DNA of 64,000 bases. Source: Notolepis coatsorum. Its lineage: Eukaryota > Chordata > Actinopteri > Aulopiformes > Paralepididae. The notes under the pieces were generated by a model, which saw nothing but the letters and a program-made list of their open reading frames with translations, had not been told where the DNA came from and did not search any database. The stretch covers positions 114,596,418 through 114,660,417 of the forward strand of contig OZ020594.1 in NCBI GenBank assembly GCA_963971535.1. Reading direction: 5' to 3'. Positions 42,701-55,549 of the stretch are shown one piece after another; the stretch's first letter is position 1; every line of letters begins with the position of its first letter. The position numbers were made by a program, and so were the translations under genes.

Positions 42701-45700
42701 ATATATACTGTATCTTAGTCAGGTACAGCTCTAGTGTATATATACTGTATCTTAGTCAGGTACAAGCCTAGTGTATATATACTGTATCTTAGTCAGGTAC
42801 AGCTGTAGTGTATATATACTGTATCTTAGTCAGGTACAGCTCTAGTGTATATATACTGTATCTTAGTCTGGGACAGCCCTAGTGTATATATACTGTATCT
42901 TAGTCAGGGACAGCTCTAGTGTATATATACTGTATCTTAGTCAGGGACAAGCCTAGTGTATATATACTGTATCTTAAGTCAGGGACAGCTCTAGTGTATA
43001 TATACTGTATCTTAGTCTGGGACAGCCCTAGTGTATATATACTGTATCTTAGTCAGGTCCAAGCCTAGTGTATATATACTGTATCTTAGTCAGGGACAGC
43101 TCTAGTGTATATATACTGTATCTTAGTCAGGGACAGCTCTAGTGTATATATACTGTATCTTAGTCAGGGACAGCTCTAGTGTATATATACTGTATCTTAG
43201 TCTGGGACAGCCCTAGTGTATATATACTGTATCTTAGTCAGGGACAAGCCTAGTGTATATATACTGTATCTTAGTCAGGTACAAGCCTAGTGTATATATA
43301 CTGTATCTTAGTCAGGGACAGCTCTAGTGTATATATACTGTATCTTAGTCTGGGACAGCTCTAGTGTATATATACTGTATCTTAGTCTGGGACAGCCCTA
43401 GTGTATATATACTGTATCTTAGTCAGGGACAGCTCTAGTGTATATATACTGTATCTTAGTCTGGGACAGCTCTAGTGTATATATACTGTATCTTAGTCTG
43501 GGACAGCCCTAGTGTATATATACTGTATCTTAGTCAGGTACAGCTCTAGTGTATATATACTGTATCTTAGTCAGGTACAAGCCTAGTGTATATATACTGT
43601 ATCTTAGTCAGGTACCGCTCTAGTGTATATATACTGTATCTTAGTCAGGGACAGCTCTAGTGTATATATACTGTATCTTAGTCTGGGACAGCTCTAGTGT
43701 ATATATACTGTATCTTAGTCAGGGACAGCCCTAGTGTATATATACTGTATCTTAGTCAGGGACAGCTCTAGTGTATATATACTGTATCTTAGTCAGGTAC
43801 AGCGCTAGTGTATATATACTGTATCTTAGTCTGGGACAGCCCTAGTGTATATATACTGTATCTTAGTCAGGTCCAAGCCTAGTGTATATATATACTGTAT
43901 CTTAGTCAGGTACAGCTCTAGTGTATATATACTGTATCTTAGTCAGGTACAAGCCTAGTGTATATATACTGTATCTTAGTCAGGTACAGCTGTAGTGTAT
44001 ATATACTGTATCTTAGTCAGGTACAGCTCTAGTGTATATATACTGTATCTTAGTCTGGGACAGCCCTAGTGTATATATACTGTATCTTAGTCAGGGACAG
44101 CTCTAGTGTATATATACTGTATCTTAGTCAGGGACAAGCCTAGTGTATATATACTGTATCTTAAGTCAGGGACAGCTCTAGTGTATATATACTGTATCTT
44201 AGTCTGGGACAGCCCTAGTGTATATATACTGTATCTTAGTCAGGTCCAAGCCTAGTGTATATATACTGTATCTTAGTCAGGGACAGCTCTAGTGTATATA
44301 TACTGTATCTTAGTCAGGGACAGCTCTAGTGTATATATACTGTATCTTAGTCAGGGACAGCTCTAGTGTATATATACTGTATCTTAGTCTGGGACAGCCC
44401 TAGTGTATATATACTGTATCTTAGTCAGGGACAAGCCTAGTGTATATATACTGTATCTTAGTCAGGTACAAGCCTAGTGTATATATACTGTATCTTAGTC
44501 AGGGACAGCTCTAGTGTATATATACTGTATCTTAGTCTGGGACAGCTCTAGTGTATATATACTGTATCTTAGTCTGGGACAGCCCTAGTGTATATATACT
44601 GTATCTTAGTCAGGGACAGCTCTAGTGTATATATACTGTATCTTAGTCTGGGACAGCTCTAGTGTATATATACTGTATCTTAGTCAGGGACAGCTCTAGT
44701 GTATATATACTGTATCTTAGTCAGGGACAGCTCTAGTGTATATATACTGTATCTTAGTCAGGTACAAGCCTAGTGTATATATATACTGTATCTTAGTCAG
44801 GGACAGCTCTAGTGTATATATACTGTATCTTAGTCAGGGACAGCTCTAGTGTATATATACTGTATCTTAGTCAGGTACAAGCCTAGTGTATATATACTGT
44901 ATCTTAGTCAGGGACAGCTCTAGTGTATATATACTGTATCTTAGTCAGGTACAAGCCTAGTGTATATATACTGTATCTTAGTCAGGGACAGCTCTAGTGT
45001 ATATATACTGTATCTTAGTCAGGGACAGCCCTAGTGTATATATACTGTATCTTAGTCTGGGACAGCTCTAGTGTATATATACTGTATCTTAGTCAGGGAC
45101 AGCTCTAGTGTATATATACTGTATCTTAGTCAGGGACAGCTCTAGTGTATATATACTGTATCTTAGTCAGGGACAGCTCTAGTGTATATATACTGTATCT
45201 TAGTCAGGTACAGCTCTAGTGTATATATACTGTATCTTAGTCTGGGACAGCTCTAGTGTATATATACTGTATCTTAGTCAGGGACAGCTCTAGTGTATAT
45301 ATACTGTATCTTAGTCAGGGACAGTTCTAGTGTATATATACTGTATCTTAGTCTGGGACAGCTCTAGTGTATATATACTGTATCTTAGTCAGGGACAGCT
45401 CTAGTGTATATATACTGTATCTTAGTCTGGGACAGCTCTAGTGTATATATACTGTATCTTAGTCTGGGACAGCTCTAGTGTATATATACTGTATCTTAGT
45501 CAGGGACAGCTCTAGTGTATATATACTGTATCTTATTCAGGTACAAGCCTAGTGTATATATACTGTATCTTAGTCAGGGACAGCTCTAGTGTATATATAC
45601 TGTATCTTAGTCTGGGACAGCTCTAGTCTATATATACTGTATCTTAGTCAGTGACAGCTCTAGTGTATATATACTGTATCTTAGTCAGGGACAGCTCTAG

Positions 45701-47803
45701 TGTATATATACTGTATCTTAGTCAGGGACAGCTCTAGTGTATATATACTGTATCTTAGTCAGGTACAGCTCTAGTGTATATATACTGTATCTTAGTCAGG
45801 GACAGCTCTAGTGTATATATACTGTATCTTAGTCAGGGACAGCTCTAGTGTATATATACTGTATCTTAGTCTGGGACAGCTCTAGTGTATATATACTGTA
45901 TCTTAGTCTGGGACAGCTCTAGTGTATATATACTGTATCTTAGTCTGGGACAGCTCTAGTGTATATATACTGTATCTTAGTCTGGGACAGCTCTAGTGTA
46001 TATATACTGTAGCTTAGTCTGGGACAGCTCTAGTGTATATATACTGTAGCTTAGTCAGGGACAGCTCTAGTGTATATATACTGTATCTTAGTCTGGGACA
46101 GCTCTAGTCTATATATACTGTATCTTAGTCAGGGACAGCTCTAGTGTATATATACTGTATCTTAGTCAGGTACAGCTCTAGTGTATATATACTGTATCTT
46201 AGTCAGGGACAGCTCTAGTGTATATATATACTGTATCTTAGTCTGGGACAGCTCTAGTGTATATATACTGTATCTTAGTCAGGGACAGCTCTAGTGTATA
46301 TATACTGTATCTTAGTCAGGTACAGCCCTAGTGTATATATATACTGTATCTTAGTCAGGGACAGCTCTAGTGTATATATACTGTATCTTAGTCTGGGACA
46401 AGCCTAGTGTATATATACTGTATCTTAGTCAGGTCCAAGCCTAGTGTATATATACTGTATCTTAGTCAGGTCCAAGCCTAGTGTATATATACTGTATCTT
46501 AGTCAGGTACAGCTCTAGTGTATATATACTGTATCTTAGTCAGGTACAAGCCTAGTGTATATATACTGTATCTTAGTCAGGGACAGCTCTAGTGTATATA
46601 TACTGTATCTTAGTCAGGTACAGCTCTAGTGTATATATACTGTATCTTAGTCAGGGACAGCTCTAGTGTATATATACTGTATCTTAGTCGGGGACAGCTC
46701 TAGTGTATATATACTGTATCTTAGTCAGGTACAGCTCTAGTGTATATATACTGTATCTTAGTCAGGGACAGCTCTAGTGTATATATACTGTATCTTAGTC
46801 AGGGACAGCTCTAGTGTATATATATACTGTATCTTAGTCAGGGACAAGCCTAGTGTATATATACTGTATCTTAGTCAGTGACAGCTCTAGTGTATATATA
46901 CTGTATCTTAGTCAGGTACAGCTCTAGTGTATATATACTGTATCTTAGTCGGGTACAGCTCTAGTGTATATATACTGTATCTTAGTCTGGGACAAGCCTA
47001 GTGTATATATACTGTATCTTAGTCAGGGACAGCTCTAGTGTATATATACTGTATCTTAGTCGGGGACAAGCCTAGTGTATATATATACTGTATCTTAGTC
47101 AGGGACAGCTCTAGTGTATATATACTGTATCTTAGTCAGGGACAAGCCTAGTGTATATATACTGTATCTTAGTCAGGGACAGCTCTAGTGTATATATACT
47201 GTATCAGGGACAGCTCTAGTGTATATATACTGTATCTTAGTCTGGGACAAGCCTAGTGTATATATACTGTATCTTAGTCAGGGACAGCTCTAGTGTATAT
47301 ATACTGTATCTTAGTCGGGGACAAGCCTAGTGTATATATACTGTATCTTAGTCAGGGACAGCTCTAGTGTATATATACTGTATCTTAGTCTGGGTCAGCT
47401 CTAGTGTATATATACTGTATCTTAGTCAGGGACAGCTCTAGTGTATATATACTGTATCTTAGTCTGGGACAGCCCTAGTGTATATATACTGTATCTTAGT
47501 CAGGTCCAAGCCTAGTGTATATATACTGTATCTTAGTCAGGTACAGCTCTAGTGTATATATACTGTATCTTAGTCAGGTACAAGCCTAGTGTATATATAT
47601 ACTGTATCTTAGTCAGGTACAGCTCTAGTGTATATATACTGTATCTTAGTCAGGGACAGCTCTAGTGTATATATACTGTATCTTAGTCAGGGACAGCTCT
47701 AGTGTATATATACTGTATCTTAGTCAGGTACAGCTCTAGTGTATATATACTGTATCTTAGTCAGGGACAAGCCTAGTGTATATATATACTGTATCTTAGT
47801 CAG
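39746..47803. repeat. 37-bp satellite array, left block (~218 units)
   Basis: The unit CTAGTGTATATATACTGTAT plus CTTAGTCAGGGACAGCT is repeated head to tail without spacers. Common variants are AGGGACAGCTC, TGGGACAGCTC, AGGTACAAGCC and AGGTCCAAGCC. A 39-bp form has one extra TA and a 31-bp form lacks TTAGTC. GTATATATAC in each unit is self-complementary. The array starts directly at a hAT end and is broken by a LINE at 47804. Confidence 0.97.
42235..44670. repeat. ~1.22-kb higher-order duplication in the satellite
   Basis: The same ordered series of variants appears twice. The rare GGTACCGCTC unit is at 42388 and 43612, 1,224 bp apart (33 units plus a 39-mer and a 1-bp insertion). The rare TTAAGTC unit recurs at 42974 and 44161, 1,187 bp apart, so the second copy lost one unit. 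GGTACGGCGC and GGTACAGCGC are matching variants. Confidence 0.88.
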
Positions 47804-47806
47804 TCC

Positions 47807-48934
47807 ATGTTGTCCGGCTTCAACATGGACGGTCGCATTTTACGTAGCTCCCGTAACCAACGCAACAGAGCAACAACAACAAAGTACTTTGCGCATTTTC
47901 TACTTTCCCTCCTGTGGATTATGGATTTGTACCTGAATTCACAACTCAAGCAGCAACTCCAGACAGAAGTGGAGGATAGCGAAAACGTAAAACAGCAGTC
48001 CCATTGCGACTTCTATTTGTTAACGGGCGCGGAGAGGAAACATCCAGCCTTCGGAGCCACGACCATCCACACAGTACTTACTGCAAATCCGGAACGAAAG
48101 AAATTACCCCCGGCAGGCAAGTGTAATAAGAGATCAATGTTTTTATTATACCTGCTCATGTCGGGTGACATTCATCAGAACCCTGGTCCCGTAATGACAC
48201 GGAACCAGAGACTACAGTCAAATCTGCTGATCCAAGAAGCAGCAGCCAGCACAACAGATCAACGGCTACCCACACATACTGCGGCTAACGACATGATCAA
48301 CGGCAACATTCCTCCTCTGCCACCCCTGCAAAAGAACCCACGAGAGGCCACAGCGAGAGGGAAGGAACCGGGGTTCACAACCGAGGCGCCCAGCACGTCG
48401 CGGGGACAAAACAGCGAGGCATCGCTCCTCACACCGGCGCCGGAGATCAACAGCATCCACGCAATTGACGCTTCAGCCAGCAGTTGCACCAGCCGACCAG
48501 CAAGCGGCGACATACCCTCACAGAAGCCCCAGCGGACTCGGCGAGTGGCTAAAGGGAGAGCGGCGCGGGACATCGAGACCACCAAGGACCCGACGGTTAG
48601 CTTGGCTGGCCCCGCCAAGGCCGCCATGCCAGCAAGTCTACCCGGGCCGAGGCCAGGACAAAAGGCACCCCCCCTCCCCCACAATGGAGTACATTCAGAC
48701 ATATCTGTAATCAACCAGCCCCCCCCCCCCACATCGCGGGCTTTCACACAAAGGAATACAGACACCAGCAAAGGACAAAGCATCACCCCTCCCCCCCTCC
48801 CCACCCACGGCACAAACAGCAACAACGCCCCCCTCCCCCCACCACAGGACAGGACACAATTGAACAGAGTTACCTCAACTGTGACGACATCAAACTTATT
48901 ACAAGCAAAAATGGACTTCACATATTTCATCTGA
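47807..48934 (+). CDS. LINE ORF1 / N-terminal product with 2A-like motif
   Basis: 375 codons from the first ATG. Residues ~20-45 are hydrophobic (FAHFLLSLLWIMDLYLNS). Residues 105-128 are FLLYLLMSGDIHQNPGP-like, a 2A-like ribosome-skipping motif preceded by hydrophobic residues. The rest is low-complexity, rich in Pro, Thr and Ala, and no RNA-recognition or zinc-knuckle domain is visible. Its 3' third overlaps the open ORF2 frame across several C runs. Either this is a separate ORF1, or it is the N-terminal extension of a single protein whose frame was broken in a C run. The start may be internal if the copy is 5'-truncated. Confidence 0.75.
   Translation: MLSGFNMDGRILRSSRNQRNRATTTKYFAHFLLSLLWIMDLYLNSQLKQQLQTEVEDSENVKQQSHCDFYLLTGAERKHPAFGATTIHTVLTANPERKKLPPAGKCNKRSMFLLYLLMSGDIHQNPGPVMTRNQRLQSNLLIQEAAASTTDQRLPTHTAANDMINGNIPPLPPLQKNPREATARGKEPGFTTEAPSTSRGQNSEASLLTPAPEINSIHAIDASASSCTSRPASGDIPSQKPQRTRRVAKGRAARDIETTKDPTVSLAGPAKAAMPASLPGPRPGQKAPPLPHNGVHSDISVINQPPPPTSRAFTQRNTDTSKGQSITPPPLPTHGTNSNNAPLPPPQDRTQLNRVTSTVTTSNLLQAKMDFTYFI
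48161..48190 (+). other. 2A-like peptide motif SGDIHQNPGP
   Basis: Residues 119-128 of ORF1. Known 2A peptides follow D(V/I)ExNPGP and make the ribosome skip the last Gly-Pro bond. Here His replaces Glu. The upstream LLYLL context is also typical. 2A-like motifs near the N-terminus are established for several APE-type LINE clades. Confidence 0.8.
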
Positions 48935-51825
48935 ATACAAATAGCCTGAGACCGAAACTGGCTGAAATCAAACAGTTGTTTTTAAACGGTAAGGCTAACA
49001 TATTGTGTTTCACAGAAACAAAATTAGACTCATCTGTACAGGATCCAGAGATTGAAATTGAAAACTACTCAATAGTCAGGAGGGATAGGAACCAGTATGG
49101 AGGTGGCGTCTGTGTGTATATACACAAGGATACCAAATACATCAACCGTACTGACCTTAACCATGATGAAATTGAAACTGTTTGGATTGAAATCTTATTA
49201 GACAGGGCGAAACCGGTACTAGTAGGCACAATCTATAGACCACCAGAACAGAGTGGGTTTTATGACACACTTGATGGGTGTTTAGCTGGGGTGGAGGGGG
49301 TAGAAAAAATTCTTATTGGGGACTGGAACACGGATATGCTGCGTAAATCAGCACCCGTCTTCAAGGCCTTCAGTAGATTTTCTGACCTGCACGGTTTCAG
49401 CCAGCTAATCACACAACCCACAAGGGTATGCGATTCGACACAAACCACCATTGACCTCATTTTGACCTCTGACAAGTCCATGATCTCCAGTAAAGGGGTG
49501 ATAGCATGCGGGTTAAGTGATCATTATATGATTTTCTGTACCCGCAAAAAGCTAAAACAGAAGGCCGGCTGTCACAAAACAGTCACATCTAGAGACCTCA
49601 AAACTTACTCTAGAGAGGCCTTTAACCTAGAACTGGGGAGCTTGGACTGGTCAGATGAGCTCAGTGGTACACAGGTTGAAGAAACATGGCTTGGATTCAA
49701 AACCAAATTCACAGAAATACTCAACAACATGGCACCGATAAGAACCACCAGGGTTAAAAATCGCGCTGAGGCATGGATGCACACTGAAATACTGGCCGCT
49801 ATGAAAACCAGAGACAAAAAATGCTCTGAACTTCATAAAAGTCAGACAAAGCTTTCCAAAAGCTCAAACAGTGAACTCCAAGCCCACGTGGTTGAACTAA
49901 AAATCCAAAGAAACAGACTAAGAAATGACGTAAACACCATGATCAGAACCGCAAAAAGAAATTTCATCAACGACAAAACTGAGGAAAACAAAAACAAACC
50001 CCGCGAACTTTGGAAATTACTCAATAATCAACTAGGCTGCAGTAAAAAACTTAAAACCAGATTCTCAAACATAAACATAAAGACGGACAACACGCTCATC
50101 ACAGACAAGCTGGATGTAGCCAATTACTTAAACATCTTCTTCACAAACATAGCCACAACACTGGTAAACAAACTACCCTCCCACTCAGGGCATTATGGGG
50201 TAGAACACATAGTAGCATACTACAAAAACCTAGGGGTCCACAAAGACGACTTCAAACTTGAAATGGTAACAACCGATGAGGTACTCAAAAAATTGAGCGC
50301 CCTCCAACCTAACAAGGCCACTGGCCATGACAACATCCCCTCCAAATTCCTCAGAGACGCAGCAGCCGCCATCACCCCAGTCATCACACACATAATAAAC
50401 CTCTCTATAAAACAGGGGCACGTCCCCAAGGACTTCAAAATTGCGAGAGTGACCCCTCTACACAAAAAGGGCAGCAAATTAGACCCAGGCAACTACCGCC
50501 CTGTTTCTATTCTTACCTCCATCTCGAAAGTCATGGAGAAAATAGTCTACGAACAGGTCGAAAAGTACCTGGCGGAAAAAAACCTAATCTACGAATTCCA
50601 ATCTGGCTTCAGAACGTCCCACTCCACTGACACATGCCTCCTCTATTTGAACGACCACATCAAACAAGAGGTGGACGCTGGCAAATACTGCGGCATGGTC
50701 ATGCTGGACCTACAAAAGGCCTTCGACACTGTCAATCACTCCATTCTAATGGACAAGCTAAAAGCAATTGGTTTTGATAGCCTATCAGTGAGCTGGATGC
50801 AATCCTACCTGGAGGGGAGAGAACAGATGGTAGAGGTAAACGGTACTCTATCCCCCCCCCTCACAGTGAGCTGTGGTGTTCCACAAGGAAGCATACTAGG
50901 ACCGCTACTCTTCCTAATTTATGCAAATGACATGTCGTCAGCCTGTGACTGCAACTTGTTCCTGTTTGCGGACGACTCAGCCCTGCTGGTCTCTGACAAG
51001 AACAAATTGCAGGTTGAAAAAACCCTCAGCACGGAACTAGGCAAAATCTGCATATGGCTCGCTGATAACAAACTATCATTACACATGGGCAAAACAGAGT
51101 CCATTCTCTTCGGTTCAAATAACAAACTCAGCAAGACCGACGGCTTCTCAGTTACAGTGGGTGACAATATTGTCACAAGGAAAGACGAAATTACCTACCT
51201 GGGTTCCATCCTAGAGGCAAATCTTTCCTGTGACAAAATGGCATCCAATGTAATAAAAAAAGTCAACCAACGAACTAGATTCTTGTACCGGATCTCCTCT
51301 CTGGTAAACAAGAATACCCTGAGGACTCTGGCAGGAGCACTCATTCAAGGGTACTATGACTATGCGTGCACCTCATGGTACCAAAGCACCTCAAAGGCGC
51401 TTAAAACAAAATTACAAACATCACAAAACAAACTGGTCAGACTACTACTTGACCTGAACCCCAGAACCCACCTCACCCCTGCCCACTTTGCCAACCTAGG
51501 ATGGCTTAGAGTAGACGACAGAGTACAGCAACTTGCAATGGGCCTGGTCTACAAGATACACTATACGACCGGGGTGCCCATGTACATGTCAAAATACTTC
51601 CCAAAGGTCAGTGAATACCACAACCACTACACCAGAGGAAGCTCAACAAATCATGTTAAACCCAGATTCGGCTCAAACAAGGGACTAAACACGTTTCGCA
51701 ATTATGCCACAACAATGTGGAACGCCCTACCCAAAGCTGTAAAGGAATGTGAATCCCTGCCCACATTCAAAACCGCCCTTAAAGAGCACCTACGGGAGGC
51801 TGCAATTCGAAACTGGCCACCGTAA
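48553..51825 (+). CDS. LINE ORF2: APE endonuclease and reverse transcriptase
   Basis: The frame is open from 48553, and recognisable protein starts near 48845 (NCDDIKLITSKNGLHIFHLN), well before the first ATG at 48976. Numbering from that Met: endonuclease Glu14 (CFTETKLD), GDWN at 116-118, SDH at 181-183. RT motif A has Asp578 (MLDLQKAFDTV), then GVPQGSILGPLLF, and the catalytic FADD is at 664-667. The C-terminal part (RTRFLYRISSLVNKNT onward) is the one retained in the dead copies. All catalytic residues are present and no stop interrupts the frame, so the enzyme may be active. Its true start is unclear: the frame is -1 to ORF1 and overlaps it to 48934. Confidence 0.95.
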
Positions 51826-52245
51826 ATGCCCAAAACCCCCACCACCTCCTAATAGACAGTCTCCTCCCCACCGCATGTATATATTCCCTCCCCGCCGTAT
51901 GTATATTCCCCTCCCACCCACCCACCCCCTCCTAATGTACAGTCCCCTCCCCATCATATGTATATACTCTGTCAGGATCTAGGGGTAACAGTACTGTATA
52001 TTTGAATACCGCCTATGTCACAAATGTATCAGTACTAAATACCTATATGTCCCTATGCCATAAATGTCATGTATGTTATGTATGTCTTAAATGTCTATAT
52101 GAATTGAAAATGGGGGACCCTGATGGAAACAAGACAAACGTCTTTCTCAGGTCTGCATCCCCTTAACAATTGTATGTATTGAGCCGTACTGTATTGTACC
52201 CATTCTGCAATCTGTTAAATAAAGTTTTCATTCATTCATTCATTC
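51826..52245 (+). other. LINE 3' UTR
   Basis: C-rich CCCTCCCC/GTATGTATATT blocks (51840-51970) are followed by the conserved tail with GGGGGACCCTGATG, CATCCCCTTAACAATTG, AATAAAG and (ATTC)n. The last ~130 bp are what most dead copies in the window retain, as expected if RT recognises the 3' tail. Confidence 0.92.
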
Positions 52246-55200
52246 ACAGCTCTAGTGTATATATACTGTATCTTAGTCAGGGACAAGCCTAGTGTATATA
52301 TACTGTATCTTAGTCAGGGACAGCTCTAGTGTATATATACTGTATCAGGGACAGCTCTAGTGTATACATACTGTATCTTAGTCTGGGACAAGCCTAGTGT
52401 ATATATACTGTATCTTAGTCAGGGACAGCTCTAGTGTATATATACTGTATCTTAGTCAGGGACAAGCCTAGTGTATATATACTGTATCTTAGTCAGGGAC
52501 AGCTCTAGTGTATATATACTGTATCTTAGTCTGGGACAGCTCTAGTGTATATATACTGTATCTTAGTCAGGGACAGCTCTAGTGTATATATACTGTATCT
52601 TAGTCTGGGACAGCCCTAGTGTATATATACTGTATCTTAGTCAGGTCCAAGCCTAGTGTATATATACTGTATCTTAGTCAGGTACAGCTCTAGTGTATAT
52701 ATACTGTATCTTAGTCAGGTACAAGCCTAGTGTATATATACTGTATCTTAGTCAGGTACAGCTCTAGTGTATATATACTGTATCTTAGTCAGGGACAGCT
52801 CTAGTGTATATATACTGTATCTTAGTCAGGGACAGCTCTAGTGTATATATACTGTATCTTAGTCAGGTACAGCTCTAGTGTATATATACTGTATCTTAGT
52901 CAGGTACAGCTCTAGTGTATATATACTGTATCTTAGTCTGGGACAGCCCTAGTGTATGTATACTGTATCTTAGTCAGGGACAAGCCTAGTGTATATATAC
53001 TGTATCTTAGTCAGGTACAGCTCTAGTGTATATATACTGTATCTTAGTCAGGGACAAGCCTAGTGTATATATACTGTATCTTAGTCAGGGACAGCTCTAG
53101 TGTATATATACTGTATCAGGGACAGCTCTAGTGTATATATACTGTATCTTAGTCTGGGACAAGCCTAGTGTATATATACTGTATCTTAGTCTGGGACAGC
53201 TCTAGTGTATATATACTGTATCTTAGTCTGGGACAGCCCTAGTGTATATATACTGTATCTTAGTCTGGGACAGCCCTAGTGTATATATACTGTATCTTAG
53301 TCTGGGACAGCCCTAGTGTATATATACTGTATCTTAGTCAGGGACAAGCCTAGTGTATATATACTGTATCTTAGTCAGGGACAGCTCTAGTGTATATATA
53401 CTGTATCTTAGTCAGGGACAAGCCTAGTGTATATATGCTGTATCTTAGTCAGGGACAGCTCTAGTGTATATATACTGTATCTTAGTCTGGGACAGCCCTA
53501 GTGTATATATACTGTATCTTAGTCAGGTCCAAGCCTAGTGTATATATACTGTATCTCAGTCAGGGACAGCTCTAGTGTATATATACTGTATCTTAGTCAG
53601 GGACAGCTCTAGTGTATATATACTGTATCTTAGTCTGGGACAGCCCTAGTGTATATATATACTGTATCTTAGTCAGGGACAAGCCTAGTGTATATATACT
53701 GTATCTTAGTCTGGGACAGCCCTAGTGTATGTATACTGTATCTTAGTCAGGGACAATCCTAGTGTATATATACTGTATCTTAGTCAGGTACAGCTCTAGT
53801 GTATATATACTGTATCTTAGTCAGGGACAAGCCTAGTGTATATATACTGTATCTTAGTCAGGGACAGCTCTAGTGTATATATACTGTATCAGGGACAGCT
53901 CTAGTGTATATATACTGTATCTTAGTCTGGGACAAGCCTAGTGTATATATACTGTATCTTAGTCTGGGACAGCTCTAGTGTATATATACTGTATCTTAGT
54001 CTGGGACAGCCCTAGTGTATATATACTGTATCTTAGTCTGGGACAGCCCTAGTGTATATATACTGTATCTTAGTCTGGGACAGCCCTAGTGTATATATAC
54101 TGTATCTTAGTCAGGGACAAGCCTAGTGTATATATACTGTATCTTAGTCAGGGACAGCTCTAGTGTATATATACTGTATCTTAGTCAGGGACAAGCCTAG
54201 TGTATATATGCTGTATCTTAGTCAGGGACAGCTCTAGTGTATATATACTGTATCTTAGTCTGGGACAGCCCTAGTGTATATATACTGTATCTTAGTCAGG
54301 TCCAAGCCTAGTGTATATATACTGTATCTCAGTCAGGGACAGCTCTAGTGTATATATACTGTATCTTAGTCAGGGACAGCTCTAGTGTATATATACTGTA
54401 TCTTAGTCTGGGACAGCCCTAGTGTATATATATACTGTATCTTAGTCAGGGACAAGCCTAGTGTATATATACTGTATCTTAGTCAGGGACAGCTCTAGTG
54501 TATATATACTGTATCTTAGTCTGGGACAGCTCTAGTGTATATATACTGTATCTTAGTCTGGGACAGCTCTAGTGTATATATACTGTATCTTAGTCAGGTA
54601 CAAGCCTAGTGTATATATACTGTATCTTAGTCAGGGACAGCTCTAGTGTATATATACTGTATCTTAGTCAGGGACAGCTCTAGTGTATATATATACTGTA
54701 TCTTAGTCAGGTACAGCTCTAGTGTATATATACTGTATCTTAGTCTGGGACAGCCCTAGTGTATATATACTGTATCTTAGTCAGGGACAAGCCTAGTGTA
54801 TATATACTGTATCTTAGTCAGGGACAGCTCTAGTGTATATATACTGTATCTTAGTCAGGGACAGCTCTAGTGTATATATACTGTATCTTAGTCAGGGACA
54901 GCTCTAGTGTATATATACTGTATTTTAGTCAGGGACAGCTCTAGTGTATATATACTGTATCTTAGTCTGGGACAGCTCTAGTGTATATATACTGTATCTT
55001 AGTCAGGGACAGCCCTAGTGTATATATACTGTATCTTAGTCAGGGACAGCTCTAGTGTATATATACTGTATCTTAGTCTGGGACAGCTCTAGTGTATATA
55101 TACTGTATCTTAGTCTGGGACAGCCCTAGTGTATATATATACTGTATCTTAGTCTGGGACAGCCCTAGTGTATATATATACTGTATCTTAGTCTGGGACA

Positions 55201-55490
55201 GCCCTAGTGTATATATACTGTATCTTAGTCTGGGACAGCTCTAGTGTATATATACTGTATCTTAGTCAGGGACAAGCCTAGTGTATATATACTGTATCTT
55301 AGTCAGGTACAGCTCTAGTGTATATATACTGTATCTTAGTCAGGGACAGCTCTAGTGTATATATACTGTATCTTAGTCTGGGATAGCTCTAGTGTATATA
55401 TACTGTATCTTAGTCAGGGACAGCCCTAGTGTATATATACTGTATCTTAGTCTGGGATAGCTCTAGTGTGTATATACTGTATCTTAGTCA
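52246..55490. repeat. 37-bp satellite array, right block (~88 units)
   Basis: This continues the left array with the same phase and variants after the LINE. It ends at 55490 with CTTAGTCA joined directly to the sushi-like gag fragment. Some edge units diverge (GTGTGTATATAC near 55468). Confidence 0.97.
52930..54476. repeat. 773-bp higher-order duplication in the satellite
   Basis: Three rare variants recur exactly 773 bp apart: TATGTATACTG (52955 and 53728), TATATGCTG (53433 and 54206) and GTATCTCAGT (53551 and 54324). The length equals 20 units of 37, one of 31 and one 2-bp TA insertion. Confidence 0.9.
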
Positions 55491-55549
55491 CAGACCGGGA
55501 GGGGAAAGGACCACCAGTCGCGGAGCGGGCAGAACGGACAGCAGTACTG

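Larger units (their letters stand above)
47804..52245 (+). mobile_element. Nearly intact CR1/L2-like LINE inserted in the satellite
   Basis: ORF1 with a 2A-like peptide, ORF2 with endonuclease and RT, and a 3' UTR ending AATAAAGTTTTCATTCATTC. The satellite resumes with CAGCTCTAG, and the left flank ends TTAGTCAG. Six bases of the unit appear lost and only CAG is shared, so there is no long target duplication, as expected for this clade. Only three bases precede the ORF1 ATG, so the 5' end may be truncated. It is the source-like member of the family scattered through the window. Confidence 0.93.

Noticed and set aside
39746..55490. CRISPR-like array of 37-bp repeats
   Set aside because: There are no spacers between units and no cas genes, and the context is eukaryotic. 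It is a tandem satellite.
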